Numbered from the stretch's first letter, positions 33,870 through 44,890 are shown. The stretch is DNA of 64,000 bases from Petaurus breviceps papuanus (GCA_028583685.1 JAMXIF010000077.1:11850363-11914362), one strand, 5' to 3'. Numbers and translations are program-made. The notes: generated from the sequence alone by a model not told the origin.

Positions 33870-35420
33870 TAATCACTGTACAAGTATTTATCAAGTTACT
33901 ATTATGAGCAAAGGACAATACTAAGCACTGAAGATACAATGGCATTACTAATACCATACTCTTCCTCAAAGAACATTCTATAAAAGAGAAAAACATAGAA
34001 AAAATAATTTTATCTCTATTAATACACATAAAAATCGATCGGTCGAATCAAGGAACCTTTAGATGGTACGGCCTAGCTGTTATCAAGATTAAAAAAGACC
34101 TCATGAAAAAGGTCTTTTTTTCAATGTTTCAAAGGAATGAGATATTCTAAGAGAAAGAGTTGGAAAAGTAGTAAATTCCAGACATGAAGCAAGGGAAGCC
34201 TCTGAAAAACATGGAGATGGGAGGTTGTATCTCCTATGTGAGGAGCATCAAGGACATCAGTTTGACTTGACTGAATAATATGTATAGAAGACTAATATGC
34301 CAATAATTTTTTAAAAGATGGGTGGGAACAAATTTATAAAGGGCATTAAATAGCAAATAAATTTATATTTTGTGTTTGAGGTAACTAGGAGCCAATGGAT
34401 TTTATTGAGAAAGGGAGTGAAAAGGTTAGTCTTATGCATTAGCAATTTTATTTTAAGTAGTTGTGTGAAGGATGGATTTAAGAGCTGAGATATTTGAGTC
34501 CAGAGGAGCAACCAGGAGACTGTTACAGTAAACATGTGAATAATGTTGATGGTGTGATTCCAGGATGATGGCACTGTGAGTGGAAGCAAAGGGATAGTGA
34601 TGAGAAATATTTTAGGAAAAAATAACATGACTCGCCAACTGGTTAGATATGTAAGAGATAATGAAGAATTAAGGATGATATTCATGAATGTAACTATTCA
34701 TTCATATTGGAATGTCTAGTTAGATTACTTGAAAGATGGTGAAGACCTCAGTACAGAGACATTTGGGAAATGCTTGAGTTTGAAAAGGGGAAATATCATG
34801 ATAAAAATTATATTTTTGTCCTATTATCATCAAAAGATTATTTTACATCTTTTCTATCTGGTTCAAATTTTCCATGAGGTAGTGAGTTGGTGAGATAGAA
34901 TTAGAACTCAGCTACAAATGTAGAACCATGTTATCTTCCCAGCAACAATAACAAATCCATAGAAGTTGGTGAGGTAAAACCAAGGGAAAGTAAATGGAGA
35001 GAAGAAAAGAAAACAGTTCATAACCAGGAGAAGCCATACTTTGACGGTTTGATATGCATGATGATCCACAAAAGGAAACTAAGATAGAATGGTTAAATAA
35101 GTAGGAGAAGAACCAAGCCTACAATGTCACCAAAACCCAGAGAGGAGAAAGTATTCAGTGGGAGAAAACAGTCAATAGTACCAAATGCTGATGAGAAGTC
35201 AAGGCATATGAAGACTGAAAAAAAAAGTCATTAAACTGGCAAATGAATAGATCACAGGTAATGTTAAAGAAATCATTTTCAGTTGAGGAAAGAGATCAGG
35301 AGCCAGAATGAAAAGACTTTAATTCTGAGTGAGACAAAAGGGAATGGAGACATGGAGAATACACATTTTTCACCCTAAGAGTTTGACTGTGGGCAAGACA
35401 AAGTACAGGTCTCCATTGCT
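33870..35420 (-). repeat. L2 LINE (long, decayed)
   Basis: The longest L2 in the window, antisense. Recognisable blocks: 'gagcaaaggacaatactaag' (3' part), 'gagccaatggattttattga' (antisense of the C-terminal ORF segment), 'agggagtgaaaaggttagtc', 'aagagctgagatatttgagt', 'caaatgctgatgagaagtca' (antisense of the RT stretch encoding LSAAFDT), and 'caggagccagaatgaaaaga' (antisense of the SGFR..HS segment). The codon structure is gone. It may be one long insertion or two abutting ones. Confidence 0.65.
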
Positions 35421-36414
35421 TGTATTGATGAGATTGCAGGTTTAATTTATAAACAAGGCCTATTTAAAAGTTTGAATTTTGACCTCCTAAAATGAAATGA
35501 TATTTGCTTTTCAATATGTATTCATTTAGTAAACACTTAGTAAAGGTCTCCTTTTTGGAAACTCTCTGTTGGTAATGACTATATTGGATGGTAGACAGCA
35601 ATTAATGTGGCACTTATAATAGTTTAAGTATAATTTTTAAAATATCCTTACAGAGTTGCTGATGTCTCTGTATTTTGAGGCATGAGTACTTAGCCACAAA
35701 GTCCCAAAAACTTTATTATAGTGAGAACAGAAGAGCAAGGGCACAAATTCTTTCACATATTTAAATCCACTTATATTATGCAAAATACAATGGAAAGTAT
35801 ATTGGAGAGCAACAGATTAAAAAAAAAAAAGAAATGTTATGTGACCTCAAAATGGCCTCTTTTTGAAATGATAGAAAAGCTTTTAAGTGAAAAAAATAAT
35901 TTCCTTATTTCCTAAATTCTTTCCTATTGAGCTTGTGACCTATCTAAGTGGGAAGAATTTAACAGTTCAGTCATTTGATAGAGAATGCTTTCCTCCGATC
36001 TTGATAACTTAACCTCAGGGACAGATTCTGTAACCTTGATGCTCGGAAAATATTATCAAGAAGTATAGTGGCAGTTAGATTCTTAGTGAATCAGATTCTG
36101 ACCCATTCAAAGATTTCATTTAAAATAAATTCACAATTTTGCCATCAGTAATTATTAAGAACAATGGGTGCTATTGGATCCAAGTCTTACAAAGGAGATC
36201 AGACAAAATCTCTCCATTTGCAATCTGTATTAAATTCAGCAAAGCTGGTTGATTCATTTTAATACATCTTCCTAATATGAGAAAGAGCTGCTGTGTCTTT
36301 AAATGCCAAAAATGGACTGACTTCTGATGCAGTAGGATCAGTGTTATGGTCATGGAGAGCATGGAGATGTATTTATGAAACGCAGCAATTAGGGGGAAGA
36401 ACAACAATGAAGGT

Positions 36415-36580
36415 AACTTTCTGTTTGGAGGCAAAAGACTGGGAGTTAAATCCTGGCTCTGTCTGCCATGGCCCAGGTGACATAGGACAAATTATTTAAC
36501 CTTTCTGAGCCTTAGTTCTGTCTCCTATAAAAAAATAAGAGAGTTAAACTAGATGACCTAAATCTATAATCCATGAATGG
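36415..36580 (+). repeat. CORE-SINE/MIR
   Basis: 'gggagttaaatcctggctct', 'tgacataggacaaattattt', 'gccttagttctgtctcctat', 'taaactagatgacctaaatc'. Confidence 0.7.
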
Positions 36581-36587
36581 CATTTAA

Positions 36588-36790
36588 TTGATGCAGTGGA
36601 TGGAATTCTATACTTGGGAGTCAGCAAGACCTGAATTCACATCCTGATTTTTATGCTTACTGGCTGTGTAAACTTTGACAGTTACTAAATCTCTCCCAGT
36701 CTCAGTTTCCCCATCAGTACATTGGGGGAAATAATAACACTTGATAGGGCTGTGCTGGCCAATGGAAATTGCATTTGTAAACCTTGATAA
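36588..36790 (+). repeat. CORE-SINE (MIR/MAR1 type)
   Basis: 'gatgcagtggatggaattct', 'cttgggagtcagcaagacct', 'gaattcacatcctgattttt', 'ctggctgtgtaaactttgac', 'cagtctcagtttccccatca'. Abuts the previous CORE-SINE. Confidence 0.75.
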
Positions 36791-36837
36791 GTTATATAAA
36801 AACTATCCTCTCCTTCCTCATCTTCCTCATCCAAAAG

Positions 36838-37075
36838 AAAGAATGTGAGATTTGGAATCATCACAACTAGGTTTAAATATTAATTCTAGAACATTCCATT
36901 TGCATGACTTTGGGAAAGGCACGTAACATTTCTTGGCCAAAGCTTGGTCATCTCTAAAATAGAGATCCTAATGTATATTATCTTTTCCATATAGTGTAAA
37001 ATGAGATCATATACTTAAAATGCTTTGTAAAATGCTACCTTGATCTACATACTACTCTCAGCTCTAGTATCCTAA
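36838..37075 (+). repeat. CORE-SINE/MIR, near full length
   Basis: Head 'gaatgtgagatttggaatca', 'gcatgactttgggaaaggca', 'ggtcatctctaaaatagaga', then a long 3' part 'cttaaaatgctttgtaaaat' and 'ctctcagctctagtatccta'. Confidence 0.7.
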
Positions 37076-37129
37076 GGGAATATCATATATTATTTCAAAG
37101 CATTACAATATGAGAGTGGGATGCAGTGG

Positions 37130-37312
37130 AAAGAGGCTTATAGGATAAGAAGCCATTAAGTGCAATCTGTTCATTTTACAGATAAGTACACTGAAGACCA
37201 GATAGGTTAAGCAATTTACCCAAGGTTGCAAGTCTAGTTGGCATGTGAGGTAAGATTTGAAACTATATCTTTCTCATTCCAATACCCATGATCTCTCTAG
37301 TACACCATGCTA
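37130..37312 (-). repeat. CORE-SINE/MIR-related remnant
   Basis: 'ctgttcattttacagataag', 'ggttaagcaatttacccaag', 'gtaagatttgaaactatat' and '...caccatgctatctc' are the antisense of a MIR-type SINE, opposite in orientation to its neighbours. Confidence 0.6.
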
Positions 37313-37314
37313 TC

Positions 37315-37471
37315 TCTAGAGTGCTAGACTTGTAATCAGAAGAAAGTTTATTCACATTCTAAATCTACTACATACTCCCTTTGTGATCTTGGAAAAGTAA
37401 CTAAATCTTTTTGGCCTTAGTTTCCTCATCTTTGTCATGTGGAGCATGACTTCTGAGGTAACCTGTAACAC
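37315..37471 (+). repeat. CORE-SINE/MIR
   Basis: 'gagtgctagacttgtaatca', 'cctttgtgatcttggaaaag', 'ccttagtttcctcatctttg', 'gacttctgaggtaacctgta'. A MITE has inserted at its 3' end. Confidence 0.65.
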
Positions 37472-37473
37472 TA

Positions 37474-37586
37474 TGGTTATCCCTCCCACATCGAGGGGGG
37501 GATGTTTAGGGGCACCACACCGATCTGGAAAATCCATGTAAATTCCTTTGGTCAGTGGGAAAACCATGATGTGGAAGGGATAACTG
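37474..37586. mobile_element. Short MITE with TA target duplication
   Basis: A 113-bp element with about 20-bp terminal inverted repeats: the left end reads tggttatccctcccacatc and the reverse complement of the right end reads cagttatcccttccacatc. It is flanked by TA at 37472-37473 and 37587-37588. TA duplication is typical of Tc1/mariner-class elements (including Tigger/pogo MITEs). No coding capacity. It sits in the 3' part of a CORE-SINE. Confidence 0.7.
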
Positions 37587-37588
37587 TA

Positions 37589-38616
37589 AGTCTCTATTTT
37601 TGAGAATACTCTCTGATAAGCCAGAGACAGAGAAGAGAAGATAGACATTATGTTATGGAGATGAACCTCGGGATTAAGAGAAGGTACAAGAGTAATTAAG
37701 AGAAATAGAAACAGGAAGCTTCAACCACAAAATGTGTTTTAATTTTTAAAAAAGCACTTCAACAAAATGCTGAATATGTGTTAAGGAGTGAACCAAAATA
37801 ACTCATGGATAGAATTAGTATTTTTATCTACATTTTATCAGTGAATAAAGAGAGATTCAGAGTGGTCATGTCTTTTCTCTGTATCATCACAGCCACACTT
37901 AATATAACCCAAATTCACATTCAATTTTTGACTACAAGTTCAGTACTATTCCCATTATATCCTACTGTTCTGACCACTGAAAATAAAGTTTCCCCTAATT
38001 CTGATGCTTTTCCTACTTCCAAACCGTAAGAAAAATCCATCATGTCATCAAAAAAAAATAAATCTGATAAAACTTCTACACATATATTCATATTACACAT
38101 TTTTATGTGGCCTACAGAGTTTATTACTCCTGTGAGCTCAAAATTATCTTTTGGATGTGCCAGATGAAGTTAAAAGTAGGACAGATATGGATATTAAATG
38201 AGCAATGTTTGTCTATGGCTTAAATATTAAAAATATTATTTACAGATATAAATATTTTATTCTGGTTGTTTTGCTGTCACAAAAGTCAAATAATATAATC
38301 AATATAAATTATTATCAGCATAATCTCTTAAAAGGTAGGAAATGTTTCATATTTGTCTTTGCATCCTAAATCGCAAGCATGGTATTGGTCATATAAGAAC
38401 ATTAAAAATCAACATTAAATTTTATTCAGTTATAAATATACTATCTCAGATTTATACAAATAATTTTTAAATATTCATGTGAGAATGTAAAAAAAATAAA
38501 ATTAATATTATCTAAAGGATCCTGATGAGAGAAAACCATGTCAGAATCAATATATTAATTAATTAAATGAATGGGTATATACTTTGAATTTTCAAATAAT
38601 AATCTCTTAAGACATA
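37589..38616. other. Unannotated AT-rich stretch
   Basis: No gene or family recognised. Very AT-rich towards 38220-38570. Confidence 0.45.
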
Positions 38617-38765
38617 ACATAGTATACTGGTTATCTTATAGGAATTTAACTCAGTAAGATCTGAGTTTGAATCCTACTTCTGACGCTCTTCTGTGTGATT
38701 CTTGGCAAGTCTTTGAAGCCCTGTATTCCTCAATTTCCTCATCTGTAAAAGGGAGATAAAATGTA
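38617..38765 (+). repeat. CORE-SINE/MIR
   Basis: 'gatctgagtttgaatcctac', 'tgtgtgattcttggcaagtc', 'tcaatttcctcatctgtaaa'. Confidence 0.75.
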
Positions 38766-38814
38766 TGATGAAATCACAGGTAAGTCCTGATCAAAATGTT
38801 CCTAAAACATGTTT

Positions 38815-38940
38815 CTCTCTATTCCAGCTCCCTGATGGCATAGATTGTTTCACATTTGTGTTTTTATCCCCAATTCTTAACACAATCCCTGGCATATAAA
38901 GGCACATAGTAAATGCTTATTAAATTAATGAATGAGTGAT
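38815..38940 (+). repeat. L2 LINE 3' end
   Basis: 'tccagctccctgatggcata', 'tttttatccccaattcttaa', 'caatccctggcatataaagg', 'gtaaatgcttattaaattaa', then a short 'tgaatgagtga' tail: the standard L2 3' terminus. Confidence 0.8.
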
Positions 38941-39124
38941 AAAAAATACCTATATATCTACCTCAAAAAATATTATGAAATTCAATTAAGATAATGTTGG
39001 TAAATAGCTTTGTGAATTACAAAGTTTGCAATGTAAACTATGAATAAAAGTAATAGCAATATTGTAATAATGATCAATTGTGCAACATTTAGCTACTTTG
39101 ATCAATACAATGATCTAAAATAAT

Positions 39125-39395
39125 TCGGAAAGAATCTTGGATAAAAAATGCTATCCACCTGCAGAGAGAGGACTAATGAACTCTGTGTGCAGATTGAAAT
39201 CTATTTTTTTCTCCTTTTTATCTTCCTTGCTTTTTATTTGTAACATGGTTAATATGTTTTACATATCATATGTAAATATATACATATATATCATATGTAT
39301 AACTGATATAATATTGCTTACCTTCTCAATGCATGAAAGAATTTGGAAATCAAAATTTTTAAAAATGAATGTTAAAAAATAATTTTAAAAGGATA
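39125..39395 (+). mobile_element. L1 LINE 3' end (5'-truncated, marsupial type)
   Basis: 'aaatgctatccacctgcaga', 'gactaatgaactctgtgtgc', 'tttgtaacatggttaatatg', 'gcttaccttctcaatgcatg', 'gaatttggaaatcaaaattt' and an A-rich tail. Same 3' UTR as at 21478 and 60400. Confidence 0.8.
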
Positions 39396-39831
39396 ATTAT
39401 ATATAACTACCAACTCTGTATTAATTTTGATGAAAAACATACACCAACAAATTGAAAAATAAATTAACACAGCTAAAAGTCCAGTGCTAAATGATAGCTT
39501 AAGTCTATAAGCATTTATTTTGAGTTTCACTAAACCATGCTTCAAGATCATAAATTCTTGAAATGACCAGTAGGGCACAGAAACAAATTGTACTTTAACC
39601 AAACTCCTATTGCAGGTCACTGGTCAATCCAAGAATAGAATTCAGAAAATCCCTGACTCCAAAGGGCCTTGTTGAGGTTAATAGAGACCAAGAGTCATCT
39701 TTTAGGTATTTCTATAAGCTTCGAGGTCTTTCCACACAGATATACCTCCTGTCCTTTGTCAGAACTGTTTTGTTTGATAGTTGTCGTTTCTTTCTCTCTC
39801 AAATCTCAGGAAAATATCAGCTGATATTGGA

Positions 39832-39833
<2 letters not shown>

Positions 39834-39881
<48 letters not shown>

Positions 39882-39891
39882 NNNNNNNNNN

Positions 39892-39955
<64 letters not shown>

Positions 39956-39970
39956 CCTCCCTCCCTCCTT
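39834..39970. repeat. (TC)n microsatellite with an assembly gap
   Basis: TC dinucleotide array to about 39950 followed by a CCCT stretch, interrupted by ten Ns at 39882-39891. Long serine-leucine or arginine-glutamate open frames on both strands are translations of this array. Confidence 0.97.
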
Positions 39971-40074
39971 CAGTTTGAACATGACCGCATGAAATTCCTA
40001 TCTCATATGAATTCATGATCTCCTTTTAGAAAATAACTAGAAACTACTAGAGCAGGGAGTGTGCTGTCATTCAG

Positions 40075-40300
40075 CAGTGCCACACTCAAATAGAAATGAA
40101 GATCACTAAAATTTTTATGAAGATACCTGTGAGCTTTTTATTGACTTACAAAAATGCACATTTAATTGTATTTTTAATTAATACTTCAACACATTAATGT
40201 CACACAGGAATTACATTCCTATGTGGTTTGGGCTACACTCAAGAGAATTTCACGCTAGGTGACCTATGGAGTATGTGTTTGAAACTTCTCATGTAATAGA
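40075..40300. mobile_element. hAT-like MITE, second copy
   Basis: 'tgccacactcaaatagaaat', 'gaagatcactaaaattttta', '...ggtttgggctacactcaag' and 'gtgtttgaaacttctc' follow the layout of the 5767-5963 element (opening ...CAAACTCAAATAGAAA, closing antisense end). Ends are degraded and I could not fix a target duplication. Confidence 0.5.
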
Positions 40301-40339
40301 TTCTGAACACTTAGAGATGAATACATAGACTCAAATATG

Positions 40340-40625
40340 CCTTAGACATTTACTGCTACTGTATATGTTTCTTACCTCAGTTTCCTCTTCTGTAAAAAGA
40401 AAAGACCAGGGGCGGCCAGGTGGCTCAGCAAGTAAGATGATGACCTGGGGATCGAATCCGGGCTCAGATACTTAGCACCACACCCAGAAATAACTGGCCG
40501 TGTAACCTTGAGCAAGTTACTTAACCCCAATTGCTTAAAAAAAAATTAAATTAAATTTTAAAAAGACCAGACTCTTTAGACCCCAAGGTCTCTTCAGAAT
40601 TAAATATTTTATTTATTGTAAGGTA
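40340..40625 (+). repeat. CORE-SINE/MIR interrupted by a SINE
   Basis: The 3' half of a MIR-type SINE: 'cttacctcagtttcctcttc' before the insertion and 'ctctttagaccccaaggtct' after it. Unit B SINE occupies 40410-40560, so the CORE-SINE is older. Confidence 0.65.
40410..40560 (+). repeat. tRNA-derived SINE, unit B monomer
   Basis: gggcggccaggtggctcagc start (A-box-like), 'gggatcgaatccgggctc' (B box), 'cttagcaccacacccagaaa', 'taactggccgtgtaaccttg', 'acttaaccccaattgctt', then a tail of A and TTAAA units. Flanked by a perfect 10-bp duplication, aaaagaccag (40400-40409 and 40561-40570). This is unit B of the two-unit SINE existing alone. Confidence 0.9.
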
Positions 40626-40789
40626 TGAGGGATAAAAATCACCTCTAACCCTTATTTTAGCTTTGATTATTTAGCTAGGGGAAAATATTGAAGCATTTGT
40701 CACAGTGAGATATTTTATACCAAGCATCCTTCTTGTACCTCCTCAGCAAATTCTACTTTACCAAAAACTACTTAAGCCTGGCTCATAAG

Positions 40790-41045
40790 AAAAATAACTC
40801 ACGTTTATATAGCACTATGTTTCAGGTAATATGCTAAGTGCTTTACAAATATTATCTCATTTCATCCTCAAAACAACCATGGGAGATAAGTGCCATTATT
40901 ATCACCATTTTATAAGTGAGGAAACTGAGGCAAACAGAGTAAGTGAATGGCCCAGGGTCACACAGCTAGTAAATGTCTGAGGTAAGATTTGAAATTAGTC
41001 CTTCCTAACTCCAGACACACTTTTCTATTTATCACACAATCTTGC
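40790..41045 (-). repeat. MIR SINE, well preserved
   Basis: Antisense MIR of nearly full length: 'tatagcactatgtttcaggt', 'tgctaagtgctttacaaata', 'ttatctcatttcatcctcaa', 'gaggaaactgaggcaaacag', 'cagggtcacacagctagtaa', then the tRNA-like head. Confidence 0.85.
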
Positions 41046-41387
41046 CCTAATGATTATCAATCAATAATTTTCTGCAGAAATAAACCAGTGGAGGCTGGAG
41101 TCAATGACATTAGAGTTTTTTTTTTTCTCCTAATCCTTCAGGACTGCCTAGAGGATTTATGTAGGTAGCCAAACTCCTGAGATCTAACTCGTTGAAAAAA
41201 ATGGTAAGTCAGAGAAGAATGCCTCAGAACTAATATGGACTTGTCTGTTTTAGCAATAACGCGGCAAGGCACATTTTACTAGTCATTTAGCAAGATTAAT
41301 GATTTCTATATAGTGCAAAATATAATTCTATAGAAGTAATGTAAGTGAGGTATAACTGACCATTCTGAGTCGATTAATAGTTGAAAT

Positions 41388-41565
41388 GGCAATAGTGCTA
41401 GATTTGAAGTCAAAGGAATTGATCAATTCTAGGTTTGCCATTTACTCCTTTTCATTAGATTTACCTTTGGAAAATCCCATAACTTCTCTGAGGCTATTTC
41501 CTCATCGGTAAAATGAGGTATTGGATAATCCCTATTTTCTTCTAACTCTAAGTGATTGATCTTAT
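41388..41565 (+). repeat. CORE-SINE/MIR
   Basis: 'gctagatttgaagtcaaagg', 'ggctatttcctcatcggtaa', 'cctattttcttctaactcta' in CORE-SINE order. Confidence 0.65.
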
Positions 41566-41689
41566 GAAAAGAGATCAGGCAAAACCCCATGACACCAAAC
41601 CACAAAATCAAAGTCTCCATAGCAGGCATTCTTGTTCTGTCCCTCACAGGAAAACCACCTACATGCCAATGAGTATATAGCCATTGGGA

Positions 41690-41795
41690 GATAGGGTCAA
41701 TTTCTCTGGTCCTTAGCTTCTATTTCTATAAGATGTGAATTTGTATTAGATAATCTTTGTGATACCATTTAGTTCTTCTTATAATCCTAATAGAA
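41690..41795 (+). repeat. CORE-SINE 3' half
   Basis: 'gtccttagcttctatttcta' and 'gataccatttagttcttctt' resemble the 3' part of a MIR-type SINE. Confidence 0.5.
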
Positions 41796-41939
41796 ACTTT
41801 GAAAAATTCTGCTTCCATATTTAGAGATAGAATGCCTCTGACCCTAGCTCACAGAGTAGAGTTTCTTGAATCTTATAAGACATTTTCCCAAATTAAAAAG
41901 AGTTCTTTTTCTTATAATTATTTTTATTATGATATAATA

Positions 41940-42095
41940 GAGCCAGTGTTGTCAGTAGAGAGCTGGTCTCAGAGTCAAGATTATTTGAATTTTTTTTTTC
42001 TTACTTCTGTCCTTACTGGTTGTGTGAGCAAGGGCTGGCCATCGATGTTTCTAAGGCTCACATTCCTTTAGATTACAAAAACAGGCATAGTTATA
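41940..42095 (+). repeat. CORE-SINE remnant
   Basis: 'gagagctggtctcagagtca', 'tactggttgtgtgagcaagg' and 'ctcacattcctttagatta' fit a decayed CORE-SINE with a poly-T insertion. Confidence 0.55.
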
Positions 42096-42135
42096 CTATA
42101 GTATCTTCTTTCTTGTGATGTAAGAGGACAAAGAG

Positions 42136-42975
42136 TTGATTGGTTGTTACCCTTTGTTCTTCAATAGGACGAAAATGACATCCTTATTTTGGAGTAAAGT
42201 CAGACTATGTCCAACTGTAGCTGATCAGGTCAATATAAGCTTGGAAGACTCGACCACAAGTCAGGCACAAATAGATAATATGAACATTTGGGGTGGAGAT
42301 TTCTCTAAGTTTGCTCATCTAATGTTTCTTTTTAGCTACTATAATTTTGCTTTGCTCATTGAGCATGGCAGCTTTTTTGATGTGGTCATTCCATGCTGGG
42401 CGGACATTCACCAGTGTGTTCCATGTCATGCAATTGATTCTAAAGTTCTTGAAAGACACTTTGAATGTGTCCTTGTATCACTTCTTCTGACCACTATATG
42501 AGTTCCTGTCTTGTGTGAACTTTCTATAAAATAGTATTTTAGGCAAAGGTGTGCTTGACATTTAAGCAATGTAGCCAGCCTGTCAGAGTTGGACTCTCTA
42601 CAGTAGAATGTGAATTCTTGGCAGATCAGCTCAAGAATAGACCTTAGTGTTCAATACCTTATCCTGCCAGGTGATTTTCAGAATCTTCCTAAGACAATTC
42701 AAATGAAAATGATTGTTTCCTGGCATGACACTGGTATGCAGTCTAGGTTTCATAGGCATATAATAATGAGGTCAGCAAAATGGCTCTGCAAACATTCATT
42801 CTGATAGGCAGTCTAATATCTCTTTTCTCTCAACACTTTCCTTTGCAGTCTCCCAAACACTGAGCTAGCTGTAGCCATGCATACGTCAACTGCATTATCA
42901 GTGTGTACATCCCTAGAAAGTATATTGCCAAGGTAGTCTATGTAAAGTGTTTTCCAAATATTTAGATGGATTTTG
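42136..42975 (-). repeat. C-terminal part of a non-LTR retrotransposon ORF with a Cys/His finger
   Basis: On the minus strand: 'YLGNILSRDVHTDNAVDV' and 'CMATASSVFGRLQRKV' (pattern YLGS.LS.DG..D.E...RI..AS.AFGRL), then segments after the RT domain ('LNLDCIPVSCQE', '.ILKITWQDK' region), and last 'CLTCGRVFQAYIDLISYSWT', which fits a terminal C-x2-C-x(n)-[HY]-x3-H finger with the His positions lost. This layout belongs to RTE/CR1-related endonuclease-RT ORFs and differs from BovB. The frame is broken many times. The element is truncated upstream of the YLGS motif, at about 42975. Clade undecided. Confidence 0.6.
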
Positions 42976-43204
42976 TTACTAATATTCATTAAGATACTTG
43001 TTTAGTCAACTCATTGGAGCACATGGCCATTAGTTACATAGCATGGGTAAGAACTGATAATTTTCCATTTGCATTTTTTTTTGTAAATAACATGTATGCT
43101 AATGAGATGAAACATTCAAATAAAATTTTGAATGCATAGGGTAGCTAATTCTAAGTTACCCAAATAATAAGGAATAATGAAAAATTGGGAGACAGAATAG
43201 AAAA

Positions 43205-43300
43205 GTAAACAGAGAATCAGTCCTGGAAACAAAAAGACCTGTATTTAATTCCTGTCTCTGACATGTACTAGCTGTGTGAATCTGAACAAATTACCTTAAG
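43205..43300 (+). repeat. CORE-SINE (MAR1/MIR type)
   Basis: 'cctggaaacaaaaagacctg', 'ttcctgtctctgacatgtac', 'tagctgtgtgaatctgaaca', then cut by the next repeat. Confidence 0.65.
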
Positions 43301-43311
43301 CAGGTAATATG

Positions 43312-43540
43312 TTATATACAGACCTGAACTTTGGGTCATGAAGACCTGAGTTCTAATCCTGCCTTGGACCCTTAGTCAATTTATGTCTCTGGGCACATTT
43401 AACAATCCTTAGCCTCATTTCTTTTATATAACAAAAAGAATAATAGCATGCAGTTTATAAAGTTGCTGTGAGGATCAAATGAGCTAATATATATAAAATA
43501 CTTGATACATGCAAAATTATTTGTAAATCTTAATAGCCTA
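43312..43540 (+). repeat. CORE-SINE, near full length
   Basis: 'gggtcatgaagacctgagtt', 'ctaatcctgccttggaccct', 'ttgctgtgaggatcaaatga' and '...aaattatttgtaaatctt' are head, B-box region and long 3' part of a MIR/THER-type SINE. Confidence 0.7.
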
Positions 43541-43636
43541 TACATAAGTGATTATATAATTATGACTACTTTCATTATCATTATTATCAGCAGCAGTAGC
43601 AGCAACAACATATAACCTCTCAATGTACTCAAGCAG

Positions 43637-44181
43637 TGTAATGGGAATGTAAATTTGGAAGATCTTCCCTGCCCCTAGGCTAAAGTGCACCTGGAGCCTG
43701 GGGTGGGAGGCTTGTTTTTCAGTAGATACTTCTTGATTGGCCAGTGGGTCCAGAAGGTTATTACATTCTCTGAGCCAGGAGAAGGCTATATAAGCCCTGA
43801 TGTGAGGCTTTGTTTTGGGGGCTCACTTTGAGAAGTGTTCTGTGATTTGATATGGATTCTGGGAAGCTGTTGTCTGGAGCTGCCCCCCCCCCTGCTTTGA
43901 AAAACCCAGATGTGGAAACCCAGATGTTGACTGGGTATGGATGTAATGATTGGACAGATTGGAAATCTGTCTACTTGATCTGTTTCTGTCTTGATAATTC
44001 TGCCTGTATACTTTGAAGTTCGGGGTGCTGATCTTTTTCCCCTGAACAAGGTAAACGATATATGTCTGACTGATTAAAGTGAGCTTGTTAACCCATTTTG
44101 AGTTGCTTTCCTTTATCAAAGCAGATCCAAGAACCTGTATGGGCAGCCACCCCTAGGGACTCCAGGGTGCTTGCTGCTACA
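43637..44181 (+). mobile_element. Solo LTR of an endogenous retrovirus-like family
   Basis: A 545-bp solo LTR, TGTAATGG...GCTGCTACA, with a perfect 5-bp duplication, agcag (43632-43636 and 44182-44186). U3 carries a TATA box (tatataa at 43787-43793) and an ATTAAA-type poly(A) signal near 44074. Same family as the reverse-strand LTR at 26522-27087. No internal genes remain. Likely an old insertion given the difference between the two copies. Confidence 0.8.
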
Positions 44182-44734
44182 AGCAGCTAAGTGTACAACT
44201 TATAGACCAGAACCAAAATTTCCACATGATGAGTACCCTTCATGAATGAAATCATTCCAAACAAAATGAAAAAAAAAATAGATTGGATAATATATGCCAG
44301 CACTCTGGTTTTAAGGCAATATGTGTAGTTTTTCTAATAAGCTTAACATAAATAACTAAAATGGAATTATATTCTAGTGATTTCACTATAAATTGGTTTA
44401 CAATTCTCTTTTTTGCACATGAATTCACTATACATCATCTTTGTAGAATCTATATAAAATGAACCTGTGAAAGGCAATTCTGTGGCTTCGGCAGTAATAA
44501 AGATTGCTTGCTTGATCCAAGTAACCACGTGGAGCTGAGCATTTTAGTGTTAGGGGAAAGAAAGTGATGATGCCATAATTGAAGTTGGAGTAAAGCTTCT
44601 CCTCTGTTTCTCAGAGCTGAGGAATCAGGTAGTGAGGGAGTGAATGAAAAGGCAAACTTAACTTAAAGTTACCATGGCCAATGGCTTTTTACAATAATGT
44701 CCTTAACATATTGTTATCATGCAACTTCACCCTA

Positions 44735-44890
44735 ACACAGGCCTGAACAATATTTGGGTGGTAGAAGGATTTCACTTGGCCCGTGAAAGGATTTCAGGTA
44801 GTTCATTAAAAATGTAGAGGATGTGAAACAGTGCTGTACAACATACCGCCGTATATTGTACAAGCCTGCCTTAATGTCTAGGGTTGCCTG
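44735..44890. repeat. Possible hAT-like fragment
   Basis: 'ttcacttggcccgtgaaagg', 'atttcaggtagttcattaaa' and 'caacataccgccgtatattg' look like part of a GC-containing marsupial DNA-transposon MITE. No ends found. Confidence 0.25.

Noticed and set aside
39759-40018. Long Arg-Glu and Ser-Leu repeat open frames on both strands
   Set aside because: Translation of the gapped (TC)n array.
42136-42501. 121-codon forward open frame
   Set aside because: Antisense to the non-LTR retrotransposon C-terminal region, whose real reading direction is the minus strand.
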